Shown in pieces: positions 49,791-63,619 of a stretch of DNA of 64,000 bases (within the stretch, counting starts at the first letter, position 1; each line of letters starts with the position of its first letter). Made by a program: the position numbers and the translations under genes. This DNA is from Tomocerus qinae (taxonomy: Eukaryota; Arthropoda; Collembola; Entomobryomorpha; Tomoceridae), in the NCBI GenBank assembly GCA_020055645.1, contig CM034550.1, positions 15,575,001-15,639,000 on the forward strand, given 5' to 3'. The notes beneath the pieces were generated by a model that searched no databases, was not told the origin of the DNA, and saw nothing but the letters and a program-made list of their open reading frames with translations.

Positions 49791-52700
49791 TTACACTGAT
49801 CTGCATTGCTGTGGAATTTCAATAGCAGCATTGGACAAATAGCAAGCCTTGGAATATCCTACTGCAGCCGTACAAACAGATCGTTGGGCATCATATCCCT
49901 TTTCGGTACTTAATCTCTCACAAATATGTTTGTACTGTTTGGTATCCACAACTCCGTAGCAAGGCCTAAATATAAACGTTAAAAATTGAAATTCATGTTC
50001 ATAAGTTTATGTAGACTAAAAATCTGTTTCAAAGTTTTACCTGAGTGACGAATTACGACCTTCGAACGCATCAGAGCATTTTGACTTTACAGAAGAAGAG
50101 ACAGAGACAGGGTGTGCTGGGATTGGATTCTCACGGCATTGATTATCCAGCTTCCATTCTTTGGCGAATTTCTCAACATCTCCTTCAATCTAATTATTCC
50201 CAATGAATACATTAAATGATGCTGGATAGGAATTTCAATTTTATAATTGTCAATAAGAATGCAAACATACCTCTCCATTTGGAGTTCTGAAGTCGTCGAA
50301 TTGCTCGTTGTTGTAAGTTCCGAGAAGACCTGCTACCTTTCCTTGGTAATATCCATTAATAGACACAGCACAGACATCAGCTTTCCTGGAACATCCGAGA
50401 ATAACGGCACCATTTTCTGCAACAATCACGGTGTAATCGGATTTCCTGGCCACTACCAACTGTCCGACTACTTGCTCATCATTGATTTCAGTGGGTCTTT
50501 GGTTGATGACGACCTATTTAAAATTTTAATCAAGTGAGCATTATACATTATAAGCCTTATGTTACAAAAACCATTGCTAGATCATTAGATCAGATAAAAA
50601 ATGCTTACAGTCTGGTCAGGTTTAATTGCTACAGTATCTTCGCCATACTTAAGAATAACAGATTTCTGGACTTCGGAACCAGTGTTGTCATAATCCAAAA
50701 CAACGCTGAAGTTTCCATCGATGAAATCAGAGGCGAGCAAATATTGGCAGTTTCCTTCGAAGTGGTAGAATTTTCCATCGAATGTTCTGTAGTATTGGGA
50801 TCCAACAACGATACCGTATGCTAGAGTATATAAAAAGAATTTAGTATTTTAGCAAGATTTTCTTTTCATTCCCTCAATAAAATTGTCACAATGATTATGA
50901 GATATATTATTACCGCGGAAGGGTGGAATGATGGCATCAAGAGAAGCTCCAGCTTTGAGTTTGTTGTAAGATTCAGTTAATCCATACTTCATAGATGGTA
51001 CTTTCATCAGACTGAAAGTAGGTGTACGGACCTTACTCCATTCAATGTCAAACAATTTGACAACATCAGTAAGATTGTCAATGGATTTAGGCAAGGGAAT
51101 CTGAAATGCAAATATCTACGATTAAGTATTTTATTCCTTGTGATATACATGGTACGTTTTGAAAACGGATGCATTACCTGAGCGAGGAAAAGACCGTTAG
51201 CCAAGTCGACAGTAAAGATTTCATTTGCGACCTTCTTAACAGCAGCAACCAGCTTGTTGTAAATTTCTTTCTGGGCAGCAGCATCGTCAACAGGGCTTTG
51301 TTTAGCTTTCTTTTCAACGTACTCAGCGATGGTTGCAACGAGTTCTTGAATTTCTTCTCCAGGTAAAATGGTCAAGATGTACTTTCTGAATTCATCAGCT
51401 TGTTCCTTAGCATCCTTGATGATTTCTGCTAGGAAGTTCTTGTAACGAACAATGAGTTCTTTGACGAGATCCTTCACAGTTGGATTTTCAAGAATATCGT
51501 TGGTCGATTGCTTAACAACGGTCCATACTTGAGTCAGTTTTTCCAAAGCGACGACCAAAGTCTTTTGAACAACTTTACCGATTTCAATTGAAGACTGAGC
51601 CAACCAGGCCAATTTTTCAGCTAGAGCAGGACTATTTTCAGAAATGCGGTCGATAGTTTCCCATACTACAGTCATTACAACTTTGACAGCTTCGCCCAAA
51701 GAGTCCAATGAAGAGTCTACGGCTTCTTTAAAGGCTTCGACTGTTCCTGGAAGTCTTTCGAGGATCTGTGCCCAAACGGCTGGTAAAGTTTCTGCTTGAG
51801 CAATCAGGGCATCGAGAACTTGAACAGCAGATTTTTTCAGATTTGCTGCGATTTCCTTAAGAATGTCGATATGTTCACTGGTGAACTCGTGGACAAAGTC
51901 ATAATAATTGATCAACTGTTGGGTATCTTCATCAGCTTGAAGCTCAGTCTTGAGATCAGTCATTTGTTTCTTGTAAGAATCGCAAACAGCCTTCAAATTA
52001 GGAGTAGCAGTTTTCAAACTGGAAATTAAATGTTTCACTTCGTCAATGGTTTCTTGTCCAGAGGTGCGGGAGATTTCCTTCAATTTCTGAGTTGTTCTCT
52101 CAAGACGGGCTTGAGCCTTATTCTGTAAATATAAAATTCATATTTATAATCATCTACGTAAAAACGTTCTAAAGTATCAGATTAATAGTTTTCAAAAAAG
52201 CATAATTACCACAACGTTTCTGATGTTCTGCAAGTCCCAGTCGCTCTTAACGAAAAGGACACGACTAGTGTTCAAAGCAACATTCAAATCAGCCAATACA
52301 TTATTTTTCTCAGCCTCATGATCGTAAACTCCAACAACGAAATGTTTATCATTCTTGAATCCTAAGTATGCTTCGTAGAATTGTCCAGGAGCACTTGAGG
52401 AAGTGTATGTTTTCCATTCAACATGATGGGGGGACACAGTGGAGACCTTAGTTTGGATGATGCGGGTATCTTCCATGCCTGGAAGCAGAATTTCTTCACG
52501 GATTTCATAACCGGTGGCGTGTTTCTCCCATTGAGCAGAAAGAGCCACGATTTTGCTTTCTGGACCATTAATGTGGATATGAACACGGTTTCTGGACAAA
52601 GCTGCGTCAATCTTGGAAGATTTGATCTGTCTATTTCTGTTTTCATAGGTGACTTCAGAACGGTAAGAGATTTCATTGTCAGATCGGCTAATTTCTCCCT

Positions 52701-55700
52701 TTGAGACAATGTTGATATGCTGACCCTAAAAAAATCAAAGTTTATATAAATAAATATATTTCCAGGATATAAAAATTGTTTCGTGTTCAATTTTTACCTT
52801 TGATACAATAGATCCAAGACTCTTAGCTTCCCAACCGTGAGAGAGCTTATGCATGTCCACTTTGTATCCCAATGTAATTTCCTTGTTAGCTTCGAAAACA
52901 TCAAGAACAAGCTTGCCATCAATAACTCCAGATTGAGAAACTAGTCCGTATACGTAGTTGGCGCTGATTTTCATATCCTATTTGCATTTAGAAACAAGCA
53001 TCAATATGTGCCCTTTATATTAAACAATATGATTGCATCAAGGAAGATAGATATAGGGTGAGCATAGGTAAGGGTTGTATAATATTGTATTATTGGTATT
53101 ACCTTGTTGAGATCTGGATGGTGGAAGACCACAGCAACTTTAGTTTCTCGGTTGTTATCAGAGTTGACCTTGTTGAAAAGATCAAGCACGACATTGATCT
53201 TTCTGTTGGGTTGCTTGGTTTTGTCGATGTAGAAGCTAAGATCAGCCTTGATTTCGTCGTTCTTCTTTTCAGCAATCAAAACGGTGGCAATAACTCGTTG
53301 TGGAAGCAAAATTTCAGCACCCATTTCCTTTCCATCTTTTCTATACACTCTGTAGCCGACTGGATGTTTCTTTTCTTGACCCATAATGAGTTGTGCAGTA
53401 TTTTCGAATTGGCGGCCATTTTCAGTTCTTACTGTGCTGACAACAATAGCATTGACATCAGAACGTTGTCCGTGATTGATAGTTTCGACGGCGGCTCTGA
53501 ATTTGTACTCTAAATCTCCATCCTTTTCGTGAGCGTGTCTCAATTGAATATCGGCAACTCTGCATTCTTCATCTCCTTCATTGCAGAAGGAAGCCTTCAG
53601 TCTCTTTTCAAGGTTGGATCTCTTCGCCAAGAAAGTCAACTTGAGAGGAAGTTGTTCCGAAGAAAGATTGACATTACCGCTGATCTTGCGACCTTCTTCG
53701 CCATTATCTCTTGCTTTATCCAAAACTGTGTCTTCAACGCGGAAATTTCCACTGAACTGAAGAGGTTTGGTTTCAATCTTAACGGATCCATCATAAGTCT
53801 TAAGATCTCCGGAACGTTCTTCCTTTTTAGCGTAATCAACACTGAGTGCTCCTAACTTCTTGCTGTCAGATTCGGCAGACAAAGCAACGGAATGGCGACC
53901 AGCGACTAATTTCTTCGTGACACGGATGCTCCATTTGTTGGCATTCAAAGCAGGGCTGTCTACATTGACATCAACATCAAAAATTTCACCGGACTTGACT
54001 AATTTGCCTTTGCCGTGGAGGTATTTATCTCCATCTCCCCATCGACCCTTTCCTTCGATAGTGTAAGTATCCTTTTCTGTCTCAGCAACAAGCAGGTATA
54101 ATTGGCGGGAAGGTTGATCCGCAACGACAAGAGTCAAATCGACAGATTTTCTTTGAGGGAATATCTCCAATTTGTTGGTAATTTTGGCACGGGCATCGTT
54201 AAGTTTTGCGACAACATCAGTATCGAAGGTTTGTCCATGGTTGGTAGATTTATGGATGACTTTCAATTCGAATTTCTTCACGCTTTCTACGGCAGTTTGT
54301 CCACTGATTTTGAAATCTACATTGGGGAATTCGTAGTCAGCCTCAATGTTGATTTCAGACTTTTGACCACGGACAACAGACGATGCAGATCCGGAGATTT
54401 TCTTTCCGATTCGCTTTCCATTGGCTTTAAGTTGGATCAGAGATTCGTCTCCAACATTGACACTGTAGACAGATTTTAATTCATTTTCGAGGACAATAAC
54501 TGATGAATCCCAAACGTATTGAGGAGCGTCGTTAACTTTGGTTGATCCATGGTCGGAGATCTAGTTGGAGAGAAATAATAGTATTTAGATATGATGAATG
54601 AATTGTAAATGCAAAATGATAATTGAAAATGCAAATTTACCTCAAAGTTTTTCCAAGATTCAAAGAAAAATCCATACTTTAACTTTCCTTCTAAAGCTCT
54701 CAAAGCTGTGAATGGAGTGTGCAGTTTGTAATCGATTTGCAAGCGTTTCTTAGGGGTGAATCTATCGAGATCAATTTTAACATCAATATCGCCTTGACGG
54801 CTTCCTCGGTTTCCAGATGCAACAATTTCCAAGCGGCCAGTTTTGACATCAGTTTTGAGATTAAGTCCAACAGGTTGAGCAATTGCATTTCCATTTGCGG
54901 AAAACTGTGTAACAAAATGAAGAAGATGTTAAAAAACGTTAAAATGATAGGGTTAAATCTTTATTACAAACAAATCTTACTTGTCCAGAGAAAGATCTGT
55001 AGTTTCCTGGAAGAAGGGAATTGACTTCTGTATGAATATTCAGGTTCTTCTCTCCCTTGTAGTTAAGTTTCAAGTCAGATAAGATTTCGAAGGTGCATTC
55101 CTTTGTGTCCAAGTTGGCCACACGGTTTTCCCAATCCAATACATATGGAGCAGTATTAGGGAGTTCTACTTTAATGTGGGTCTTGGAAGATTGACTCTTG
55201 GAGTGTTTTTCTAAGATGTTAGATAGGGTAACTGTGTATGTTTTGTCCTCATTTGTTTTGACACTAACTTCAGCAGAATGTTCTCCGTTGAGGATATCCT
55301 TTGCTATGCTGCCCTTCAGGTTCAATCCAGTGTGAGTTCCAACAATGGTAATTTCATTTCTGAAAATAAAATTATGAATTTAAAACATTTTCCCTTGAAT
55401 TTTCCCTTTAATCTAATGTACTGATTGACAGTTGACTTACTTGGAATCGATGGACCATTGACCCTCAGTATAAACATTGGTGCTGTGAAGAGAGGCAGAT
55501 TTGCTAGCATCTCGTTCAGCGTCCCATTTAAGATCAGCATTGAGATTGTAAAGGGAGTTTTCATTTTTAAGATCTGATTGCAGAACAATGACACGTCCAG
55601 TAGGAACCCATTTAGCATTCAGTTGGAGTGTGCTCTCTGGTTTAGAGATACTTTGAGTCAAACTGGATTCCAAATAATTTTTCACGTTCAATTTTCCTTG

Positions 55701-58700
55701 GACGGTAGATGGCTTTCCAGCTTTAGAGATTTGAATTTTGTTTTCCAAATGAATGTAATTTGAACCCTTGGCATCGACTTTCAAAATTGCTCCATAAACA
55801 TCCTTCTTGGCGACAACTCCGGATTTGAATCTACATTAATATTTAATTTTGCCATTAGAAATGAAAATTCAGGGATGATAAACTGAATTTTTCTGAGAAA
55901 TCTTACGTGACAGGGTGACTAAGTTGATCAGATGTGATTTTGGTTGTAAGTTGAGATTTGATATCGTCCTTTTGGTATCTATGAGTAAGTTCAGTATCAG
56001 CTTCATACCAGAATCCTGGAGATACGGCAAGACGGGTCTTGAAAGTTCTTAGTTCTGGAGATGTTTTCTTGGATACTTCAGAGAATTCATAAGCTTTTCC
56101 TGAAAGTTGGGCCTGCAAAATACAAAAGGAATTTAAAACCCAGTTTCAAACGATTTTCTGCGATTTGAAAAATGATTGAACTTACATCAGCCTTAAGGCT
56201 GTAATCGGACAGATCGGTGCCTCCAGCGGCATATTTAACCACAGCATTGACGGAATTTCCAGCTCTGAGGGTAATATCAGCACTGCGTTCAGCTCCTGGC
56301 TCGCTCTTGGCACTAGTTTTCAGATCCAAATCAATATGGAGGTCGGGATGAATAACTGCAAAAAACAGACACCTTGTAAACATTGAACCAACTATTTAAG
56401 AAGATAAGAATCATAGAGAAATAATCATACCTCTGAGTTCATTGTACACATCAAATTTCTTGTAGGAGTCTACGACAACGCGAGCTTGTTGAGAGATCAC
56501 AACTTTGCTGCTTTCTTCCAATCCGCGGGTGTACCGGAAGAAATTTTCCCAAGTGTTAGCTGCGTGTGAGCATTCACTGTCCAAATCGAAATTGAGGAAG
56601 GTACGACGAGAAGAACGAGATTTGATTTGGAGTACTCTCTTGTCATCAGAAGGAGATCCTACCTTTCCTTGAATGCTAAATGTGTGTTCGTAATTTTGAC
56701 CATATTTTGAGGTTACATCGTAAGTGACCACTTTGCTGACTCCAACGTTTCCGTCCAAGGATAATTTTCCCAATACATCTGATTCAATCTTAAGATCCTT
56801 AGATGTGTACGTGGTATGATCAGCATCAGGGTGATCTACTTGTAGAGTTCCTAAATATTCAGATGGAAACAATTTAATTAACATGGTATACTGCATCAAT
56901 CTTTTATCGATCAATTTTTTTACACTCACCCTTTAAGCTTGCTCCAAGAGAACGATGGGCTCCGCCAGTTTTGAGATCCAAAATAATTTTCTTTCCAACT
57001 TCTCTGGTGATTTTGCCTTCGAGAAGCTTGACAGGAGATCCGTTGGGAAGAGAATATTGAACAAGAGGTTCCAAATCGTATTTGCCAGCTCCTTGTTGAG
57101 TTCTCTTTACTTCGGCCGTTCCTGTGTACTCTTCTCCATCATTTACAATCTTCACTCGGGCTCCTTTCAAATCGTCAGTATTGGATCTCAAATCTAAGTA
57201 TATAACAAAGCATTATTATCCATGAAAGTTGTAAAACCACTAGATTTTAAATGAATTATGCAAGTACTTTTAATAAACTTACAATTGACAGAGAGTTTCT
57301 TGAATGGAGAATCAAGTTCGAGCTTGATTTCAGGTGTGTTTGATCTGAAGTTGAGGTACTTAGCTGTTGCGGTAATCTTGCGATTAGTTCTTGATCCAGG
57401 AGTGTCCAAAACAACATCCAATTCTAAGCTGTTTGAATCTAATTAACAGAATTTAGAATTAGTCGTATAGTTTTGTTATCTCAGTGTGTTAAGAAAATAT
57501 TGATCTGAAATGTACCTTCAGGGTTGGTTGCAACTTTAAGATAATATCCTTCCATGGATGGTTCGACCTTTTCAATAGAGAGTGAAAATACACTTGGTCC
57601 ACTAAGTAGTGGGAAAGAATTGGCAGAAAGTTGAGGAGCTTTAACATCAGCACACAGTTTAAGACCCAAAGCCTTGGAAAGTGTAGTCGTACATTCTCCA
57701 TCGACGATAACTCTGAAAATATAATACAAAATCTAAATGCCACTCATGCTATGCCATCAAAATATCAAAATTTCATAAAATATTTTTACCTTTGAGGAAC
57801 ATTGCTTTTCATTGGAGTTTTCTTTTCAAGTTGGTCTGCGGATTGTTCAACCCAGTACAGATCGGAACGGATATCAATGATTTGGATTCTATCTTGGGGA
57901 ATGTTGAATCTAACTTCGACCTTTCCCTTTTCTCTGTTGATCTTGAGGTCAACTCCTGATGCAGTATGAATTTTTCCTTCAAGTTGGATTCCAGACTCAA
58001 TAGGACCGCTTCCGACACTCATTTTAGCTTTTAAGAGAGTAGCAGCGCTGGGCATGATTCTTGTTTTCATATCTGTGGCATCTCCACGCACCAAAGCATT
58101 GAAGTCAAAGTTTCCTTGCATTTGCAGAGACAAAATGCTAGTTCCCTCAAGTTGAAGATTAAGAGGAAGACCAGAGATGGTTGGCAGAATGATTTCGTCA
58201 TCCAAGAATAAAATTGGTTCGGTCAAATCGCATTTGTGTTCTTTGGCTCCTTCAACCAATTTTTCCATACCACGGAGAAGACGCACAGAGATGGACTTTT
58301 TGTCTGCGTTATGAGCGCTGGCAGTATCAGCCAAAATGGTTGTTCCAAGCACACGCAAGTACAAGTCAGTAGTTGGTTCCTTTCTGTAGTTAGGATCAAT
58401 GACGACCTTGGATTGGATATCTTGAAGACCATTCTGATCGACATCTGTGCGAACGTCGCGTCTTACACGGTTGTGGAATTTTCCAGAGAAGGTAGCCCAA
58501 CGATTCTTGGAATCCTTGACGATTTCATTAAAGTTTACTTTGCTGACTTCCCCACTTGGTCCGAAAAACCTTTCGATGAGTTGTTCATATCCTTCTCCAT
58601 ATCCTCCTAACTGTTACAAAATAATGCATTAATACATTAATTATTTTGGATCTAATAATATTGCATAATATAATAATAAAGACAAGAAAAACTTACTTCC

Positions 58701-61700
58701 AAAACGTTGTAGGATCTTCCGAAAGCCTGGAAGGTAAGATTACCAGCAATGATACGTGGGATGTAGGAATCTTGAGAAAAGATGAGATTTCCTTCAGCGG
58801 AAAATCCAAGATTTTGAGCCGCACTGAAACCAGAGATTTCGTCATGACGAGAGTAAATTCTAGGATCAAATGGCTGTGGAGATGGTACTTTCAACTGCCT
58901 GAATGCGCTTTTTAAAATTTTGTTGCTTGGGCTGGCACTTTTCAACACGCTGCGAATATGAGACTGGACGAAAGATCCAACTGTAAAGGAAAAATAATAC
59001 GTTTATAATCAAGATTGAAGACAATATAAAAAATAAAATGATTTTGTTTCTTACGTTGGTTAGATTTTTCTACATTTAAGATTTTTTGAATTCCATCAAT
59101 ATCTTTTTGCTGAACACATCTGGCTAAAGCTAAGTAGGCTTGGATTCTAACTTCGGAAGTGATTCTGTTGTCGCCGAATATTTGCAAAGCTTTGTTTTTC
59201 AAATTTTCTTGGCAAGGGTCTCGTCTAAAAGCATCCAAAGCTCGGATTTGAAGTCTGGAAGGAACGGATTCGCTCCTCAATACGCTTGCGATGGCGACGA
59301 TTGCGGTAGGTGTCAAGTGATTAAGATTTCCCAAAGATTGCAAGGCCCCAATAGTCTTTTCAATGCCAGCTTCATCTTCAACCAAACGTACATGTTGAGC
59401 GATTCTGTTAACAAGGGAATAGTATTCGTTGGTAGAAAGACATTTGGCGTTGGTATTTCTGCAGTATTGATAAGCTAGACCAGAAGCGGTGAGGAGGTAT
59501 TCTGTTTCAATATCACTTTTGGAAATGAGCTTTTCTAAGGCTTCAAGAGATTGGACTCCTGGGTGGGGAGCGAAAATTGTGTAGATAAGGAATGTCTGGC
59601 GAGTTTCTTCGGAAACTTGTCCATTGGCAATGACTTCAGCGACGAAAGCAATGCTTCCATCGGTAGCTGCCAAAGCTGTAGCGTCCAAGTATAATTTTTC
59701 TAATTTTTCCTTTGCGTTTTGGCAAAGACGTCCACCGGTGATTTGGTCGTACATCAATTTCAAGTCATCTTTTCTGGTATATTTAACAGCCTTTTTCAAT
59801 TGCAAGAAAAGTCCGGGAACTTTAGACGAAACGGTACCAGTTTCAATTTCACTGCAAATTTTGTTCAAGAGATCGACAGCTTTGGACGCGGAGGACTTTT
59901 GGCGTTGGACTTCTTCTACTTCAGCATAATCGTAAAAAATGGTTGAAGGGACGGTGGGTACATTTGCCTTGGCTCCTTGAAGACCATCTTGAGTAGAGAC
60001 TAGGTTCAGTGTGGATTTTACTGTTGTGTGAATTATTCCGGATTTTTGAGCAACGGGAGCCAATTTATGATCTTCAACGCAAGAAATGGCTTGGAAGACT
60101 CCATTGTTTACGGTTTGTTCGCAGTTCAACAAGGATGTTATTGCTGGGACTGAATTGGCTTTCTATTTGAAAGTGGGAAATCACAGAATTAAAGAGAGAA
60201 TTTTTTATGTAAATAAAAAATAAACTCTGATTTTTTTCTACTTACGGAGGAAACTTCATAAGGAACTCCTTGCAAAATTGAGAGACCGCCACTACGTTGG
60301 GTGCAGCTGTTCAAATCCTTTGACTTGGTATATTTATTGCCAGAAATCTTGTAAGAAGTTGGGCAACGACCGGAAATATCAACCTAAATTGACATTCCAT
60401 TAATGTTAATAAACACCTTTCCATGTCACAATAAGATACAACTTTAGTATACTTACTTCAATGGTTTCGCTATCGCCAACGATTTTATCAGCCTTATTGG
60501 ATAACAGGGAGACAACAGCTCTCTTGATATTGGCAGACCAAGTAGAGTCGCTATCGGATAAGCAAACAGTTTCAATAACACCATCTTGATAAGCAAATCT
60601 AACGGACGATCCTTCAATATCGTCAATCTTGCTGATGGCCTGTGAAATAAAAAATATGGTCATAATTTCTCTGCTTTGATTTTTAACACTTTGTAAAATT
60701 TTTGCCAATATATTCAAAAAATATTGATTTTTTTCGGAGAAATTTCACTATAATGATTTTATAGGTAGTAATGGAGTAAATTATAGATAGTAGAGCAAGT
60801 ACTATTTTCTATACGTGCAGCATACCATTTGAAGCATTAAATCTGTCAAATTAAGTATGAATTATTACTTTACAGTCAATAAACAAGTGAATTTAAGGTA
60901 ATTAATGACGGGTCATAATCTATAATCATGGACAGACATCTCTTATTGAAAGGTGATAACATAATAAAAAAATTCTTATCGAAAATTATACGCGTTTCAT
61001 GATATACATATAGAGTACTACAGAATGCATTAAATTATCGTTAAGCCTTAATTCAAGATGTATAATTTAGAAAGATCAACCTGTCCACTTGGAGATTGAA
61101 TGGCAACTTGTTGCAAAGTCAAGACAAAGTCGCAGGAGGATTGAGCAGCTAAAATAGCTTGACCTTTAACTTTTATCCGGCTGCTTTCATCAGAGGAACC
61201 TTCCACCTGGGTCACAACCTCAGTCTCAAAAGCGTACACGTAAGATTTGCCTTCTTGGTATTGCAATTTTGAATCTTGATCTGCAAAAATATTTTATCAT
61301 CAGTAACTTATGAATAAAGATCATTATTCTCAATATGAATTCAAGAATCAATCAATTTTATTTCATGCACTGTGCATTTTGCAATGCCTACCACACCATT
61401 TAGTGAATACTAAATTTCGTAATAATTATGAGTGACTAATAATTACTCATCATACTTCATACATAGAATTGCAATTAGGATCAATGCTCAATTTCTCCAT
61501 GCAATTTTTTGTGGCAGACATAATTTACAAATGTCTACTGACTATATCGATTATATGGGCTGTCAGAATTGTCAAGACGTAAGAGATAACTATACATTAT
61601 AGGCATAGGGTATTCATCATTCATCATCATGTAGAAAATATTGACAGTTATGATGGAGCGAATGGCGAAAAACAAAGTTGCAAAATGAATTCAAAGGCTA

Positions 61701-63502
61701 AACTTGGCATATAGAAATTTATAGGGGTATGATAGCAAGTGAAAAATATATCTTAAGGTCAAGGTGGAGATATCCGTCACTCTAAGTCAAAGAATTTTGA
61801 GTTTGACTCATCGTAGATATCAGAGTGACAGAAGATATCATTGTTTTCACTCAAGTTTGTTCAATAAACAAGGTTATTTTTTTTAAACTTGTCATGACCC
61901 GTGGCTACTTTTAGGTTTTAATTTTAATAAATGGCCTTGCTAAAAGTCAGGAACCTCAACTTACATCAGAAATCTTATATCGATAATCCGAACAAAAAAT
62001 CAAGTTATTACTCTGGGGAAGAAAAGTGTTAAGGAGAAACTTTCCATTCCTCTTTTTTACTTTCTTAAGACATCCCCTCTGAAAGTTACCAACAGCTTTG
62101 CTTTTGGTTACATTACACAACTAAATAGATATCAAGATACTCGTGCAAAAGAAAAAAAAACAAAGGTAAACAAAGGCACGTCGGAGAGACGCCGAATCAA
62201 AGTCAATTTCTTTGGAAATCTTTGAGTGAACTTTGATGTTGACTTTGTTACTCATCTAAGCTACTATTACTTACACAAAGATAACAATCACCACCAACTC
62301 AGAAAGAAATCGAAAAAAGACTTAAATGCTACCATTCAAAATGCATTTACAGCTAAGAAACAATCTTTGACACAACTCTAACAAATAATAACCTCTTGGA
62401 CCATTAGATTAATGATGGTAGATAGTACTTACTTCTTCTGCAGGTCGGTGAGCAACTTTGAGGAACGGCAGGAGCTGTAAAATAACAAGAAAATCATGTC
62501 AAATGTTTAGATCCCACTTACAGTAGCAAATTTATCACTCAGTATTCAAAATATTCATCAGAATTTAAATTCAAACCATGCCATGACCATTTCCCATAAT
62601 ATTTAATTTACTGCTAAAACCTATTGGCTTTCAATTCATTACGTGTCAAGTATCAAGTAGGTACTGTTGACGTCTTTTCTTCCTTTCTATTGTAACCTAA
62701 CTAGTTAACTATTTGTCTGGCATTGCCCTTCGATATACTCATCTAAGCTATCAGCTTTCTTTAATATTAACTAACTGAGCGGTTAAGTTAATGTTGATAA
62801 AAAATCTATCTTGTAATTTTGTAGGTACTTTGTATAGTCAATTGGAAAACCACATGCATTGTATACATGGCATCTGAATGGAAACTTAACACTAATCTGC
62901 ACAAACAGCAATAAAACAACACCTATAGGTATACATAAGGAGAAACAATAAAGTTGTTCACTACCATTACTAGTGTGTCTAACAGGTTTTCTTGTCAATT
63001 AGGAAACTGCAGTGCACTAAACTAACCAACAGCATTTAAATTACAATGACATTAAAGAGATCATGAAAACCAGACGAATTAAAAATTATAACACAATGAT
63101 GCATAACAAACTATTGCATTTCATCATAAGGATAAATAGCATTATGCCACCGGAAATATGTCTATTCAATGATTTCCATATCCATAATATATAACACATA
63201 ATTGGATATTTACAATTTAAAATTGTGCTAAAAGGATAATAATGAAATATTCTTTAAATTATGAATGTTACTACCTAAGGGAATATATTGCACTTCAAAT
63301 TATTAATATTCTTCACTATTTACAGGTCGAAAATGCAAAAGCACGGAGCTATAAAATTGTATCTGCAAATAAAATGTCTTAACCTATCTAGAAAATTATG
63401 ATTTGCTAGAAAAAACAAAAATGGAAACATACCCGAGAAAGTTGAAGGGAATAAAACGGCAATTAAAGCCAATGCCACCGCGAATCGCGTGTGGAGATCC
63501 AT
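49791..63502 (-). CDS. apoLp: Apolipophorin precursor (apoLp-II/I), large lipid transfer protein
   Basis: There are 26 coding exons: 63433-63502, 62433-62474, 61081-61280, 60457-60639, 60246-60383, 59055-60162, 58697-58980, 57790-58610, 57516-57712, 57283-57438, 56930-57193, 56431-56850, 56186-56355, 55907-56112, 55441-55830, 54981-55359, 54641-54904, 53103-54560, 52798-52977, 52210-52725, 51178-52122, 50914-51100, 50609-50820, 50271-50513, 50041-50189 and 49791-49965. They total 9357 nt, giving 3118 aa; known apolipophorins are about 3300. The protein is secreted and forms the scaffold of lipophorin, which carries diacylglycerol and sterols in haemolymph. It has a signal peptide (MDLHTRFAVALALIAVLFPS), a vitellogenin-type N domain (from about residue 40 to 600), a furin-type RVRR at 723-726, a long beta-rich and amphipathic middle, a VWD domain (about 2863-3011) and a Cys-rich tail. 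ATG 63502 is the only plausible start; the frame upstream has no ATG. Confidence 0.95.
50271..50820 (-). other. VWD domain of apolipophorin (two exons)
   Basis: Exons 50609-50820 and 50271-50513 encode a von Willebrand factor type D domain. It opens with GSQYYRTFDGKFYHFEGNCQ and closes with KVAGLLGTYNNEQFDDF. The GLLGTYNNE motif in place of GLCGTYN is typical of arthropod apolipophorins. Two more exons (50041-50189, 49791-49965) add a Cys-rich C terminus. Confidence 0.9.
58458..58469 (-). other. Furin-type cleavage site RVRR in apolipophorin
   Basis: RVRR at residues 723-726, followed by Asp, fits the R-X-[KR]-R furin consensus. It lies where insect precursors are cut to give the smaller apoLp-II (N-terminal) and the larger apoLp-I. 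Confidence 0.8.
60640..61080 (-). other. Apolipophorin intron 3
   Basis: Donor GTTGAT after SPSGQ, acceptor TTATTTCACAG. The donor is weak; the phase and the continuing N-domain sequence support it. Confidence 0.75.
61281..62432 (-). other. Apolipophorin intron 2 (1.15 kb)
   Basis: GTAAGT donor and TTTTTGCAG acceptor. The sequence is AT-rich with no element or ORF recognised. Confidence 0.85.
62475..63432 (-). other. Apolipophorin intron 1 (0.96 kb)
   Basis: GTATGT donor after the signal-peptide exon, TATTTTACAG acceptor. No further feature is seen. Confidence 0.85.
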
Positions 63503-63602
63503 GATTTGCTTCTTTAGAGAACTCAATGGATATCCAGAATTTGAGGAGGTGAGTGGTGATGAGAAATGAAAGAGTAAAAGCCCGATTGAAACGAGAGTCT
63601 CT

Positions 63603-63612
63603 CCTTTTTATA
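63603..63612 (-). promoter_or_regulatory. TATA box of the apolipophorin gene
   Basis: TATAAAAAGG reads on the minus strand about 100 nt upstream of the start codon. An initiator-like TTCAATC lies at about 63583-63589, roughly 25 nt downstream, giving a 5' UTR of about 85 nt. A strong TATA box fits an abundantly, tissue-specifically expressed fat-body gene (inference). Confidence 0.75.
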
Positions 63613-63619
63613 GCCAACC

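Noticed and set aside
63503-63526. Longer apolipophorin N terminus starting at 63526
   Set aside because: That codon is TTG, not ATG. The first ATG, at 63502, directly begins a good signal peptide.
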